The notes beneath the pieces were generated by a model. The model saw only the letters and a program-made list of their open reading frames with translations. It was not told the DNA's origin and did not search any database. 32,615 nucleotides of DNA from an uncultured Erythrobacter sp. (lineage in GTDB: Bacteria > Pseudomonadota > Alphaproteobacteria > Sphingomonadales > Sphingomonadaceae). The translations under genes and the position numbers were made by a program. The stretch covers positions 1 through 32,615 of the forward strand of contig CALLQC010000035.1 of assembly GCA_938015255.1 (NCBI GenBank), given 5' to 3'. Within the stretch, counting starts at the first letter, position 1. The number at the start of each line of letters is the position of its first letter. This document shows, piece after piece, positions 16,044-24,792 of this stretch.

Positions 16044-17231
16044 TCACCCGAATGCCGCGATGCCGGTGATTGCGCGGCCCAGGATCAGCGCGTGGACATC
16101 GTGCGTCCCCTCATAGGTATTCACCGTCTCGAGGTTCACCATGTGGCGGATTACCTGGTATTCCTCGCTGATCCCGTTGCCGCCATGCATGTCGCGCGCG
16201 GTGCGGGCGATATCGAGCGCCTTGCCGACATTGTTACGTTTGACGATGGAGATCATATCGGGCGCAAAGCGGCCTTCGTCCATCAGACGTCCGACACGCA
16301 AGCTCGCCTGAAGGCCGAGCGCAATGTCGGTCATCATGTCGGCGAGTTTCTTTTGGTAAAGCTGCGTTGCGGCGAGCGGCCGGCCAAATTGCTTGCGGTC
16401 CAATCCATATTGCCGCGCGGCATGCATGCAGAATTCTGCTGCACCCATACTGCCCCATGAAATCCCGTAGCGCGCCCGGTTGAGGCAGCCGAACGGGCCT
16501 TTCAGCCCCTGAACATCGGGCAGCAGCGCATCCGCGCCGACCTTCACATCTTCCATCACGATGCCGCCGGTAGTGCTGGCGCGCAGCGAAATCTTTCCGC
16601 CGATCTTGGGCGCTGACAGGCCCTTCATCCCTCTTTCAAGCACAAAGCCGCGAATGCCGCCGCCATGTTCTTCGGACTTCGCCCAGACGACGAAGACGTC
16701 GGCAAAGGGCGAATTGGAAATCCACGTCTTCGCGCCGTTGAGGACGTAGCCGTCGCCGTCCTTCTTCGCGTGCGTTTTCATGCCTGCGGGGTCAGAGCCG
16801 GCGTCGGGCTCCGTAAGGCCGAAGCAGCCGATGAGTTCGCCGCTTGCAAGGCCTGGAAGGTATTTGCGGCGCTGCTCCTCAGAGCCATAGGCATGTATCG
16901 GATGCATCACGAGGCTGGACTGCACCGACGCCATAGATCGATATCCGCTGTCCACCCGCTCGATCTCGCGGGCGATCAGGCCATAGGCGACATAGGACGC
17001 GCCGACGCCGCCATACTCTTCCGGAATGGTAGCACCAAGCAGGCCTGCCTGACCCATCAGGGGGAACAGTTCGGGGGCGTCCACCTCGTCGCGAAACGCA
17101 TCGATCACTCGCGGCTGCAATTCGCTTTGCGCAAAAGCATTTGCGGTATCGCGGATCATCCGTTCGTCTTCGGTCAGCTGGGTTTCCAGATCGAAGGGGT
17201 CTTCCCAGTTGAAAGGCACCATTCCGGCCAC
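16044..17231 (-). CDS. gcdH: Glutaryl-CoA dehydrogenase (acyl-CoA dehydrogenase family)
   Basis: A 395-residue FAD enzyme predicted to oxidise and decarboxylate glutaryl-CoA to crotonyl-CoA in lysine and tryptophan degradation. The N-terminus '[22 protein letters not shown]' and the C-terminus '[21 protein letters not shown]' with the catalytic Glu are hallmarks of GcdH. FAD/substrate segments '[20 protein letters not shown]' and '[18 protein letters not shown]' are intact, and '[19 protein letters not shown]' holds the Arg used to bind the glutaryl carboxylate. The start is GTG 17231 with AGGAG seven bases upstream. It is followed after 62 nt, in the upstream direction, by the acetyl-CoA synthetase gene on the same strand. 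Both yield or use acyl-CoA. Confidence 0.92.
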   Translation of the reverse strand: MAGMVPFNWEDPFDLETQLTEDERMIRDTANAFAQSELQPRVIDAFRDEVDAPELFPLMGQAGLLGATIPEEYGGVGASYVAYGLIAREIERVDSGYRSMASVQSSLVMHPIHAYGSEEQRRKYLPGLASGELIGCFGLTEPDAGSDPAGMKTHAKKDGDGYVLNGAKTWISNSPFADVFVVWAKSEEHGGGIRGFVLERGMKGLSAPKIGGKISLRASTTGGIVMEDVKVGADALLPDVQGLKGPFGCLNRARYGISWGSMGAAEFCMHAARQYGLDRKQFGRPLAATQLYQKKLADMMTDIALGLQASLRVGRLMDEGRFAPDMISIVKRNNVGKALDIARTARDMHGGNGISEEYQVIRHMVNLETVNTYEGTHDVHALILGRAITGIAAFG

Positions 17232-17293
17232 TTGGTTACTCCTGAAACTAGTTTGAGTTGTCTCTCGCAGGCCTTGGCCCGCGTTTCAACCCG

Positions 17294-19234
17294 TTATGAT
17301 TGAGGCCGGTTCGCCAGCAGATCATCGACCACCGCTGGATCGGCGAGCGTCGATGTGTCGCCGAGATTGCCGGTGTCGTTTTCCGCGATCTTGCGCAGGA
17401 TGCGGCGCATGATTTTTCCGCTGCGTGTTTTGGGCAGGCCGGGGGCGAATTGCAGCACGTCGGGCGTCGCAATCGGGCCGATTTCCTTGCGCACCCACTG
17501 GACAAGCTCGCGGCGCAATTCCTCGCTGTCTTCGGTGCCGGCATTGGTGGTGACATAGGCATAGATGCCCTGTCCCTTTACATCGTGCGGCATGCCGACC
17601 ACCGCGGCTTCGGAAACGAGCGGGTGTTCAACCAGCGCGCTTTCCACCTCGGCTGTGCCCATACGGTGTCCCGAGACATTGATTACATCATCAATGCGGC
17701 CGGTGATCCAGTGATAGCCATCCTCATCGCGGCGGCAGCCGTCTCCGGTAAAGTAGTATCCGGGATATTGGCTGAAATAGGTCTGAAAGAAGCGGTCATG
17801 GTCCCCGTATACGGTGCGCATTTGCCCCGGCCAGCTATCGGTGATGACGAGCGCGCCGGACGTTGCTCCGTTCAGGATCGTGCCCTTTTCGGGATCAACC
17901 AGGGCGGGCTTCACACCGAACATCGGTTTCGACGCGCTGCCGGGTTTCAGGTCAGTTGCGCCGGGCAGGGGAGTGATCATCGCGGCGCCGGTTTCGGTCT
18001 GCCACCAAGTGTCAACAATCGGGCAGCGCCGCTCACCTATGACGCGGTGATACCAGTCCCACGCTTCCGGATTGATCGGCTCGCCCACGCTGCCCAATAG
18101 ACGCAGTGACGACCGGTCGGTCTTCGTTACCCACTCATCGCCTTCGCGCATCAGGGCGCGCAGAGCGGTGGGGGCGGCGTAAAAGATTTCGACCTGATGT
18201 TTGTCGATGATCTGCCAGAACCGGCTGAAGTCGGGAAAGTTGGGCACGCCTTCAAACATGACCTGCGTCGCCCCGTTGATGAGCGGGCCGTAGGCGACAT
18301 AGCTGTGTCCTGTGACCCAGCCCACATCCGCGGCGCACCAATAGATCTGCCCGGGTCGGTAATCGAACACATATTCATGCGTCATGCTGGTCCACACGGC
18401 ATAGCCGCCGGTGGTGTGCAGCACGCCCTTCGGCTTTCCGGTGGAACCGGATGTGTAGAGGATGAACAGCGGATCTTCGGCGTCCATCACTTCCGGCGCG
18501 CAATCAGCCGATGCGTTCGCGGCGGCGTCATGCCACCAGACATCGCGCCCTTCGGTAAAGTTCACTTCGCTGCCGGTGTGTCGGTAAACGATCACCGTCT
18601 CGGCGCTTGCTTTTTCAAGCGCGGCGTCGACATTCGCTTTCAGCGGCACTTTCTTGCCCCCGCGCAGCCCTTCGTCTGCGGTGATAACGATGTTGGACTG
18701 GCAGTCTTCGATCCGCCCGGCGAGTGCATCCGGACTGAAGCCTGCAAAAACCACCGAATGCACCGCGCCAATCCGCGCGCAGGCGAGCATCGCGATGACG
18801 GCTTCGGGCACCATCGGCAGGTAGATGGTGACCCGGTCGCCTTTTTTGACACCGAGGTTTTTCAGGACGTTGGCGAATTTGCAGACTTCGGTGTGGAGGT
18901 CGCGGTAGCTCAGGGTCCGGCCCGGCGTGCCGGGATGGTCTGGCTCCCAGATGATGGCAGGCGTGTCGCCGCGCGTTTCCAGATGGCGATCAAGCGCATT
19001 GGCGCAGATATTAAGCTTGCCGCCCAGGAACCAGCCGATGCGGAAGTCGGCCTCGTTATAGCTCACATCCTTTAGCGTTCCCCACGGGCGTAACCAATCG
19101 ATGCGCCCTGATTCCTCGTGCCAGAAGCCTTCCGGATCATTGATCGATTGATCGTATCGCGCATCATACCTGCGCGCATTAATCAGCGCATTTTCCGCCC
19201 ATTCCTCTGGTACGGGGAACAATTCCTGGCTCAA
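17294..19234 (-). CDS. acsA: Acetyl-CoA synthetase (AMP-forming)
   Basis: A 646-residue acetate-CoA ligase, the normal full length. It activates acetate to acetyl-CoA via acetyl-AMP in the cytoplasm. Motifs seen: the AMP-binding '[19 protein letters not shown]', '[14 protein letters not shown]', '[14 protein letters not shown]', '[38 protein letters not shown]' (hinge), and '[17 protein letters not shown]' with the lysine that is acetylated in regulated Acs enzymes. The start codon is TTG 19234 with AGGAG eight bases upstream; no in-frame ATG is near. It lies upstream of gcdH on the same strand and could absorb the acetate made by the lactate monooxygenase. Confidence 0.96.
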   Translation of the reverse strand: MSQELFPVPEEWAENALINARRYDARYDQSINDPEGFWHEESGRIDWLRPWGTLKDVSYNEADFRIGWFLGGKLNICANALDRHLETRGDTPAIIWEPDHPGTPGRTLSYRDLHTEVCKFANVLKNLGVKKGDRVTIYLPMVPEAVIAMLACARIGAVHSVVFAGFSPDALAGRIEDCQSNIVITADEGLRGGKKVPLKANVDAALEKASAETVIVYRHTGSEVNFTEGRDVWWHDAAANASADCAPEVMDAEDPLFILYTSGSTGKPKGVLHTTGGYAVWTSMTHEYVFDYRPGQIYWCAADVGWVTGHSYVAYGPLINGATQVMFEGVPNFPDFSRFWQIIDKHQVEIFYAAPTALRALMREGDEWVTKTDRSSLRLLGSVGEPINPEAWDWYHRVIGERRCPIVDTWWQTETGAAMITPLPGATDLKPGSASKPMFGVKPALVDPEKGTILNGATSGALVITDSWPGQMRTVYGDHDRFFQTYFSQYPGYYFTGDGCRRDEDGYHWITGRIDDVINVSGHRMGTAEVESALVEHPLVSEAAVVGMPHDVKGQGIYAYVTTNAGTEDSEELRRELVQWVRKEIGPIATPDVLQFAPGLPKTRSGKIMRRILRKIAENDTGNLGDTSTLADPAVVDDLLANRPQS

Positions 19235-19299
19235 GCGTCATTCTCCTGTCTCTGATCGCAAAGCCTAGGCGTTTGGGGCGCCCGAGAAAAGCGTCAAGC

Positions 19300-19656
19300 T
19301 CAGGAGTTGTCGAGCACCGTATGCATCGCGCTGATCATTGCCGATGGCGGACATGGTTTTGGCAGGGTGGTCGCATCGGGAAAACGGGATTTCACCTCAG
19401 CCGCGCTTTCAAAGTCAGAGTGGAAAATGATGGGCACATTTTCGTCAATCAGCTTCTGCGCGAGCGGATAAACCGCACCGTCTTTCAGCTCGACATCAAG
19501 GATCGCAAGATCCGGCTTTTCTTTCTGGAAGGCGAGCATTGCGTCTGAGATTCCCGCATGCGGGCCTTCGACTTCATAGCCCGCTTCTTCAACAGTATCG
19601 CAAAGATCAAAAGCGACGATCATCTCGTGCTCGGCGACCAGAATACGCTGGGTCAT
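19300..19656 (-). CDS. Single-domain response regulator (CheY-like receiver)
   Basis: A 118-residue stand-alone receiver domain with no output domain. The phosphoacceptor Asp is in 'LAILDVELKDG' (~54) and the conserved Lys is in 'TLPKPC' (~102). The acidic pocket is unusual: the N-terminal strand reads 'ILVAEHE', with His where the second acidic residue normally stands. It resembles the alphaproteobacterial single-domain regulators of the 'VEGPHAGISDAMLAF...' style ('GYEVEGP', 'VPIIFHSDF'). The start at 19656 has GGAGG six bases upstream. No histidine kinase is adjacent, so the partner is unknown. Confidence 0.88.
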   Translation of the reverse strand: MTQRILVAEHEMIVAFDLCDTVEEAGYEVEGPHAGISDAMLAFQKEKPDLAILDVELKDGAVYPLAQKLIDENVPIIFHSDFESAAEVKSRFPDATTLPKPCPPSAMISAMHTVLDNS

Positions 19657-19733
19657 TGCTGACCTCCTCTCCGATTCGTTTCTGATCCCGATTGGAGTTT
19701 AGCACAGTATTGTTGCGTGTGGCCCCACCAATT

Positions 19734-20297
19734 TTACGTATTGTTGCCAAAACGTGATGCGAAGCCCGCATCATCGCCTGCGGCCAGCAATTTCGCCTGC
19801 TCCACCCACTGATCGCGGGTGATACGGCCCGAAAACCGCCCAAGTGTCGCATCAACCCGCGCGATATCGGCATCGGACCACGCAGCAATTTGTTCAAAAC
19901 GCGTCACGCCCTGATCCGCAAGGATGGTCACGAGCTTTGGACCGACGCCTTTGATCCGGCGCAGGTCATCGGCAACTCCGCTTGGCGCTGGCGCTGGCGC
20001 TGGGGCGGGCGCTGGCGCTGGTGCTGGGGCGGGCGCTGGAGCGGATGCTGGTTCCGGTGTGGCGATCGGCTCGGGCGCTGACTTGACGGCAGCGGGCGGG
20101 ACCACCGGTTCGGCAGCTTTCGGCGCATCGATCAGCGCCTGATTGCGTTTGGCGCGCTCTGCACCTTCATCGAGGACATCCCCCCTGTCCTGTCCGATAA
20201 CGGTGGTGCTGCGCCTGCCCAGCAGCAGGAACGCCATGATCACCAGCAAGATGGCGAAAGCGACAAGGATGTAGGGCAGCATTTGCTCGAATGTCAT
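19734..20297 (-). CDS. Membrane-anchored helix-hairpin-helix protein with Ala-Pro linker
   Basis: A 187-residue protein in three parts. An N-terminal transmembrane segment ('MLPYILVAFAILLVIMAFLLLG', ~6-27) precedes a charged linker ending in ten consecutive Ala-Pro pairs (~86-105). The C-terminal domain of ~75 residues starts 'LRRIKGVGPKLVTILADQGVTRFEQIAAWSDADIARVD' and ends with 'GRITRDQWVEQAKLLAAG'. This is the helix-hairpin-helix fold also found at the C-termini of some alphaproteobacterial ribosomal L21 and NuoE proteins. Function is unknown, and DNA or protein binding is possible. GGAGAG precedes the ATG. It lies between a response regulator and a VWA lipoprotein, all on the minus strand but separated by gaps and a terminator. 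Confidence 0.75.
   Translation of the reverse strand: MTFEQMLPYILVAFAILLVIMAFLLLGRRSTTVIGQDRGDVLDEGAERAKRNQALIDAPKAAEPVVPPAAVKSAPEPIATPEPASAPAPAPAPAPAPAPAPAPAPSGVADDLRRIKGVGPKLVTILADQGVTRFEQIAAWSDADIARVDATLGRFSGRITRDQWVEQAKLLAAGDDAGFASRFGNNT
19983..20042 (-). repeat. Ala-Pro dipeptide-encoding repeat
   Basis: Sixty bases of degenerate GCN-CCN repeats (GGCGCT/GGGGCG on the plus strand) encode ten Ala-Pro pairs in the helix-hairpin-helix protein. The stretch likely forms a stiff, extended spacer between the membrane anchor and the C-terminal domain, and it is prone to slippage. Confidence 0.85.
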
Positions 20298-20358
20298 GGC
20301 TCAGACTCTCCGCGTGAACTTGTGTTGTTCGCGCTTTAGCAGCCTCGTGCGATCATGC

Positions 20359-20396
20359 AAAAAAGCCGATGCCTCCCTAAGGAAACACCGGCTTCG
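20359..20396 (-). terminator. Rho-independent terminator of the VWA lipoprotein gene
   Basis: Read on the minus strand, AAGCCG...CGGCTT (a stem extended by GTG/CAT-like pairs and an inner TTCC/GGAGG region) is followed by TTTTTT. It lies about 20 nt after the stop of the VWA gene and separates it from the helix-hairpin-helix gene. This is the clearest intrinsic terminator in the window. Confidence 0.8.
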
Positions 20397-20416
20397 CTGT
20401 TGGACTCATGAAACAG

Positions 20417-22108
20417 TTAGCCGCCCGATTTTGTTCCCGCAGCAATTTGATTTAATTGTAGAAATTCCTGTCTCCAGAAATTGTCCTGTTTGCCTGCGAG
20501 TGCTTCGATATCGTCATGATCGAAGCCCATCATCAGTTCATCCCCGCGCAGCAATTGTCCAAAGGCAGCAACCGAAGTCGCAAACGCAAAGTCGCCGGTC
20601 GGGGCCTTCGCGCGGCGCAGCTGTTCATTGCTGACAATAGTGTCGATCAGCTTGGAGCTGTCGCCGTCGGGCAGTTTGTAGCGCAGCTTGATATGCGCTG
20701 CTTCGGCCATGCGCTTTTTCGCATTGTTGGGCAGACCGTCCTGATAGCGCCGATTGGCGATCCATCCGGTCGTGCCGGTTGGCACCACTTCATAGATTGC
20801 TGTTACCTGGTGACCTGCCCCAATATCCCCTGCATCGACCGCATCATTGTCGAAATCCTCTTCGCGCAGGATGCGGTTTTCATAGCCGACGAGACGATAC
20901 TGGCTGACCACTGCCGGGTTGAACTCGACCTGGATTTTCACATCCTTGGCGATGGTGAAGAGGGTGGATGACATCTCCTCGCCCAGCACCTTTTTCGCTT
21001 CCAGCGCGCTGTCGATATAGGCGTAATTGCCGTTCCCGTGATTGGCGATCTGCTCCATCATCGCTTCGTTGTAATTGCCCGTGCCAAAGCCGAGCGTGGT
21101 GAGCGTGATGCCGGTTTCGCGCTTCTTCTCGATCATCTCGATCAGCGCATCGCGGCTGGATACGCCGACATTGAAATCACCATCGGTGGCAAGGATCACG
21201 CGGTTGACGCCGCCCTTGATGAAATTGTCCTCGGCTATGTTGTAGGCGAGCTGGATACCTGCGCCGCCAGCGGTCGAACCGCCTGCAGAAAGCTCATCAA
21301 GCGCGCGGCGGATTTTCTTCGTATCGTTGGTCGGTTCAAGCACCATTCCCGCAGCGCCGGCATAGACCACGATAGAGACCCGGTCCTGTTCACCAAGCTC
21401 ACCGGCAAGGCCGGCCAGCGCGGTCTTTACCAGAGGCAGCTTGTCGGGCGATCCCATCGAGCCTGAGACATCCATCAGAAACACCAGATTGGCAGGCGGG
21501 CGCTCTTCGGCATCGATGTCATAGCCGCGCAGGCCGATGCGCATGAGATAGGTCTTCTCGTTCCACGGCGTTTTCGCAACGTCCGTCGTCACCGTGAAGG
21601 GCTGCGTGCGGTCGGTTGGCCTGGCATAATCATAGCGGAAATAGTTGATCATTTCTTCGGTCCGAACCGCGTCTTTTGGCGGGGCCATGCCCTGCGAGAG
21701 AAAGCGCCGGGTATTGGCGTAAGCGCCTGTATCGACATCGACACTGAATGTGCTGACCGGCTCGCTGCTGACGAGTTTGACCGGCGAGATTTCCTCGCCG
21801 TCATATTGCTCGCGGCCCGGATCGGTCGCGACCTGAACGGGGCGGACATAATAGGAATCGTTCGCGGCTACCGCGACCGCGCTTCGGGCCGCGCCGGTTC
21901 TAGGGCCGCGAGACCCCGTGACGATGATCTTTTGCTCCGCGACAGCCATCGGCGGTGGAGGAGGTGGTGGCGGTGGTGGCGGTGGTGGCGGCGGCGCTTC
22001 GGTGCCTGTCGCCGGTCCAGTGCTGGCCAAATCGCCCGATGACTGCGCAGCGCAGCCTGCGATCATAACGCCCAACACCAGCACGCTCGCAAATCTCGAA
22101 ACACGCAT
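20417..22108 (-). CDS. VWA-domain lipoprotein, YfbK-like, with polyproline tract
   Basis: A 563-residue protein exported as a lipoprotein (lipobox 'VMIAGC', ~15-20). A run of 15 prolines follows at ~40-54, then 'EQKIIVTGSRG', a motif usual at the start of sphingomonad TonB-dependent receptors. The YfbK-type N-terminal module follows ('STFSVDVDTGAYANTRRFL', 'MINYFRYDY'). Then comes a von Willebrand A domain with intact MIDAS 'DVSGSMGSPDKL' and 'ILATDGDFNVG', and a C-terminal DUF3520-like region ('DVKIQVEFNPAVVSQYRLVGYENR', 'IKLRYKLPDG'). The start has AGGAGG just upstream. Function of YfbK-type proteins is not settled; metal-dependent protein binding in the envelope is the inference. It is monocistronic with a strong terminator. 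Confidence 0.88.
   Translation of the reverse strand: MRVSRFASVLVLGVMIAGCAAQSSGDLASTGPATGTEAPPPPPPPPPPPPPPPMAVAEQKIIVTGSRGPRTGAARSAVAVAANDSYYVRPVQVATDPGREQYDGEEISPVKLVSSEPVSTFSVDVDTGAYANTRRFLSQGMAPPKDAVRTEEMINYFRYDYARPTDRTQPFTVTTDVAKTPWNEKTYLMRIGLRGYDIDAEERPPANLVFLMDVSGSMGSPDKLPLVKTALAGLAGELGEQDRVSIVVYAGAAGMVLEPTNDTKKIRRALDELSAGGSTAGGAGIQLAYNIAEDNFIKGGVNRVILATDGDFNVGVSSRDALIEMIEKKRETGITLTTLGFGTGNYNEAMMEQIANHGNGNYAYIDSALEAKKVLGEEMSSTLFTIAKDVKIQVEFNPAVVSQYRLVGYENRILREEDFDNDAVDAGDIGAGHQVTAIYEVVPTGTTGWIANRRYQDGLPNNAKKRMAEAAHIKLRYKLPDGDSSKLIDTIVSNEQLRRAKAPTGDFAFATSVAAFGQLLRGDELMMGFDHDDIEALAGKQDNFWRQEFLQLNQIAAGTKSGG
21950..21994 (-). repeat. 15-codon polyproline tract
   Basis: Forty-five bases made only of CCN codons (mainly CCA and CCG, two CCT) encode 15 prolines just after the lipoprotein anchor of the VWA protein. 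Translating it would depend heavily on elongation factor P. The mixed codons suggest selection for the amino acids rather than simple slippage. Confidence 0.9.
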
Positions 22109-22222
22109 TTCACACCTCCTGATAACCCGTGCACCAGCATCGACGAACGGCGTGAATGCCTTCTGAACACGTTGTTTCAGTTATGAAATGTAACCGCTCC
22201 GCCAGCGCGGAAAATGGCGAAA

Positions 22223-23785
22223 TCATGCGGGTTTGGCGGCTTCTTCTTCCCCATCGACAGCCGCCACCTTTTTACTGAAAAGCACCCGATCTTCTGGGCC
22301 AAAGCCGCGTTTCCAGATCACGATCAGGTATGTGCCGAGAATCGCCGGAATGCCAAACACCAGCTCCATCCATTCTGGCAAAAGCGTGAAAAGAAACCCG
22401 ACGACCACAGCCGGACCTGTGGCCCAGACGAGGCCCCACCGCCAATTGTTGACCGATGCTTTCAGCAGGGTCTTGAGCACGATCGCTTTCACCAGGCTGG
22501 ACACGCCGAGCGCTATAAACAGCGCGAGCGCCGCGCCCGCCGCCTTGAACCCGTCATTCAGCCCAAGATGTTCGGCAAGCATAATCAGAGCGATCGTCAG
22601 CACGCCTTGTAAAGTGATGACACCGATCGAGATGCCGAGATTGCGTTTGCGCGCGATGTAGACAAGCACGCTTTCGGAAACGACCGCCATTGATGCGATA
22701 ACCTCTGCGGCCAGCAGGATCGCAAGTGCGCCTGTGCCGCCGACGATCTCTGGCCCGCCGAGCCCCATCACAGCCTCACCCGGAATCGCAAGCGCCAGCG
22801 CAATGCCAAGCTGCAAGGCGATGATCCAGAAACCCACCTGCCGCACCTGAGCCGCGATGGCACCCATATCGCCGATCTTCAGGTTCTTGGTGATGACAGG
22901 GGAGAGGATCGGTTCGAAACTGGTTTTCAGCTTTTGCGGGACGCTGACGATTTCCTTTGCGAAGAAGTAGATGCCCACCGTTGCTGCCGATGCAGACTGG
23001 CCTATCAGGAACACGTCAAGCAGCCGTGTGCCCCGCTCGATCACGTCCGCACCGATCAGCGGCAAAGCGCGCGCGGTCATCTTGCCAAGATATCTGGGGC
23101 GGGGGCGCCAGCCGCTTGGCAGGCCGTAGGTGCGCAGAAACGAATAAAGCGCGGTGAACAGTGCGGCATAAATCGCCGCGAGGAAAGCCAGCGCCAGCCC
23201 TCCGGCGCTGAAACCCGGAATGAAGAAAATGACAGCGACCGCGATTGATTTTGTCCATGGTTCGACGATGGCCCGTGCACGGACGGTCGTGGCTATGTCA
23301 TATTTGTAAGCCTGCGCGGCCAGCAGGATCTCGGTAAGCGCGAATGCCGGGATCGCGGCTATCATCCACATGTCGTAATCGCTGTTGGTTCCGCTCGGAA
23401 AAATGATCACCGGAAATGCGAGCAGGATGGAACACGCGACAAGTGAAAAGGCGAGAGACGTCAACATCCCGTCAAACACCAGATTGACGCGCCTTTGCCC
23501 GTCTTCTTCCGCCCCCTCGGTCAGGCGCTGAGCCAGCCCGCGTTTTTCACCAAGCGCGCAGACGAGCGCGAAGATTTCGATAATCACGAATGCGGCAGCG
23601 AAGCGGCCCATTTCATCGACGCCGTAAAGCCGGTAGCCGACGAACAGAAACGGAATGCCGCCCAGCGCGCGGATGATAAAGCCAAGCGTGTTGGTGCGCC
23701 CGCCTTTGGCGAGCGTCGCCATATCATCGCCGCCCTTTTGCGGGTCTAGCGGTTTATCAGGAGAGGGCGCTTTCGTGTCGCTCAA
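22223..23785 (-). CDS. Oligosaccharide/lipopolysaccharide flippase family membrane protein (Wzx/MATE-like)
   Basis: A multi-pass membrane protein of 520 residues with roughly 12-14 hydrophobic segments, of the polysaccharide-transporter/MVF type that flips lipid-linked sugars. The N-terminal region 'GRTNTLGFIIRALGGIPFLFVGYRLYGVDEMGRFAAAFVIIEIFALV' is typical: a hydrophilic start, then helix 1, then 'YG-x-x-x-x-GRF'. Other relevant segments are 'GTRLLDVFLIGQSASAATVGIYFFAKEIVSVPQK' and the later helices. The ORF starts at TTG 23785, which overlaps the gpsA stop as TTGA with AGGA upstream; an internal ATG at 23722 is the alternative. It is the last gene of tsaD-gpsA-flippase. Which glycan it moves is unknown, and it is far from the capsule operon. 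Confidence 0.8.
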   Translation of the reverse strand: MSDTKAPSPDKPLDPQKGGDDMATLAKGGRTNTLGFIIRALGGIPFLFVGYRLYGVDEMGRFAAAFVIIEIFALVCALGEKRGLAQRLTEGAEEDGQRRVNLVFDGMLTSLAFSLVACSILLAFPVIIFPSGTNSDYDMWMIAAIPAFALTEILLAAQAYKYDIATTVRARAIVEPWTKSIAVAVIFFIPGFSAGGLALAFLAAIYAALFTALYSFLRTYGLPSGWRPRPRYLGKMTARALPLIGADVIERGTRLLDVFLIGQSASAATVGIYFFAKEIVSVPQKLKTSFEPILSPVITKNLKIGDMGAIAAQVRQVGFWIIALQLGIALALAIPGEAVMGLGGPEIVGGTGALAILLAAEVIASMAVVSESVLVYIARKRNLGISIGVITLQGVLTIALIMLAEHLGLNDGFKAAGAALALFIALGVSSLVKAIVLKTLLKASVNNWRWGLVWATGPAVVVGFLFTLLPEWMELVFGIPAILGTYLIVIWKRGFGPEDRVLFSKKVAAVDGEEEAAKPA

Positions 23786-24792
23786 GCGCTCTTTTCCTGT
23801 TCAGCGCGCAGCGGCCGCGCAAGCAGCTCTGCCACGACAGCGCGCGGGTCCTGACCGCTCAGGATTGCATTGACGGCGACCGTGATCGGCATGGCAATGC
23901 CGCGCTCCTCGGCGAGCTGTGCGAGCACTGGCGCGGTATGCGCGCCCTCCGCCACGGTGCGGCGGTCCGCCATCAGACCGGCGGCAGACTGTCCTTCCCC
24001 CAACGCCTTGCCGAGCGAGAAATTGCGGCTGGACGTGGAAGAGCAGGTCAGCACCAGATCGCCGAGGCCGCATAATCCCGCCAGCGTTTCCGCGCGTGCG
24101 CCGAGTTCCTCGCCGAACCGCAGCATCTCGGCATATCCGCGTGCGATCAAGGCAGCGCGCGCATTCTGGCCAAGCTCAAGGCCATCGACCACGCCGCACG
24201 CAATGGCGAGGACATTCTTGATCGATCCGCCAATCTCTGCGCCGGTTACATCGTCAGTAAAATACGGTCGGAATGCCGGCCGCGCGAGCTCACCGGACAG
24301 GCGCTCCCACTGCGTGCGTCCTCCCTCGCATGCGAGCGTCACAGCGGTGGGAAGTCCGGCTGCGACCTCATGCGCGAAAGTGGGGCCAGAAAGGACCGCA
24401 ATCTCGCTTTCGGGACAGGCCGCGCGCGCGACGTCATTCATCAGGCGCTTGGTGCCAGCCTCGATCCCTTTTGAGCACAGCACCAGATCGCGCGGTGATC
24501 TGGGCAGTGTCTCCAGGACTTTGCCCATGACCTGCGCAGGAGTAACGCAAAGCACAATATCGAGCGCGGCGATATCGCCGATGTCACCTGTCGCCCGAAT
24601 GCTCGGGGCGAGCTTTGCGCTTGCCAGGTAGAGCGGGTTGCGATGCTCGCTATTGATCGCCTCGACCACTTCGCTTTCAAATGCCCACAAAACCACATCG
24701 CGGCCATCGCTCGCTGCCATTTGCGCCAGAGCTGTGCCCCACGCGCCCGCTCCGATTACCCCGATTGTCTGCTTCATGCTTTCACCCGTCAT
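23782..24792 (-). CDS. gpsA: NAD(P)-dependent glycerol-3-phosphate dehydrogenase
   Basis: A 336-residue cytoplasmic enzyme that makes sn-glycerol-3-phosphate from dihydroxyacetone phosphate for phospholipid synthesis. It shows the Rossmann motif '[17 protein letters not shown]', '[18 protein letters not shown]', '[22 protein letters not shown]', the catalytic Lys in '[32 protein letters not shown]', and '[26 protein letters not shown]'. The start at 24792 overlaps the tsaD stop as ATGA, with GGAG seven bases upstream; Met 24777 is the alternative. The tsaD-gpsA order is a common alphaproteobacterial arrangement. Confidence 0.95.
   Translation of the reverse strand: MTGESMKQTIGVIGAGAWGTALAQMAASDGRDVVLWAFESEVVEAINSEHRNPLYLASAKLAPSIRATGDIGDIAALDIVLCVTPAQVMGKVLETLPRSPRDLVLCSKGIEAGTKRLMNDVARAACPESEIAVLSGPTFAHEVAAGLPTAVTLACEGGRTQWERLSGELARPAFRPYFTDDVTGAEIGGSIKNVLAIACGVVDGLELGQNARAALIARGYAEMLRFGEELGARAETLAGLCGLGDLVLTCSSTSSRNFSLGKALGEGQSAAGLMADRRTVAEGAHTAPVLAQLAEERGIAMPITVAVNAILSGQDPRAVVAELLARPLRAEQEKSA

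Noticed and set aside
18197-19075. 292-residue plus-strand ORF, and the similar 266-residue ORF at 17300
   Set aside because: Both are antisense to acetyl-CoA synthetase, which has every family motif; they arise from third-position GC bias.
19983-20042. Repeat array considered as CRISPR or tandem non-coding repeat
   Set aside because: The repeat is in frame within an intact gene, encodes Ala-Pro pairs and has no spacers. No CRISPR-like array or cas gene is present in the window.
22174-22188. TTTCA-gtta-TGAAA inverted repeat upstream of the VWA gene, resembling the ald operator
   Set aside because: The half-sites resemble GTTTCAATTGAAAC but the spacing differs by two bases and no promoter fits around it, so a shared regulator cannot be claimed.
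23870-24631. 253-residue plus-strand ORF opposite gpsA
   Set aside because: It is a shadow of gpsA, with a Ser/Arg/Pro-rich product and no upstream ribosome site.
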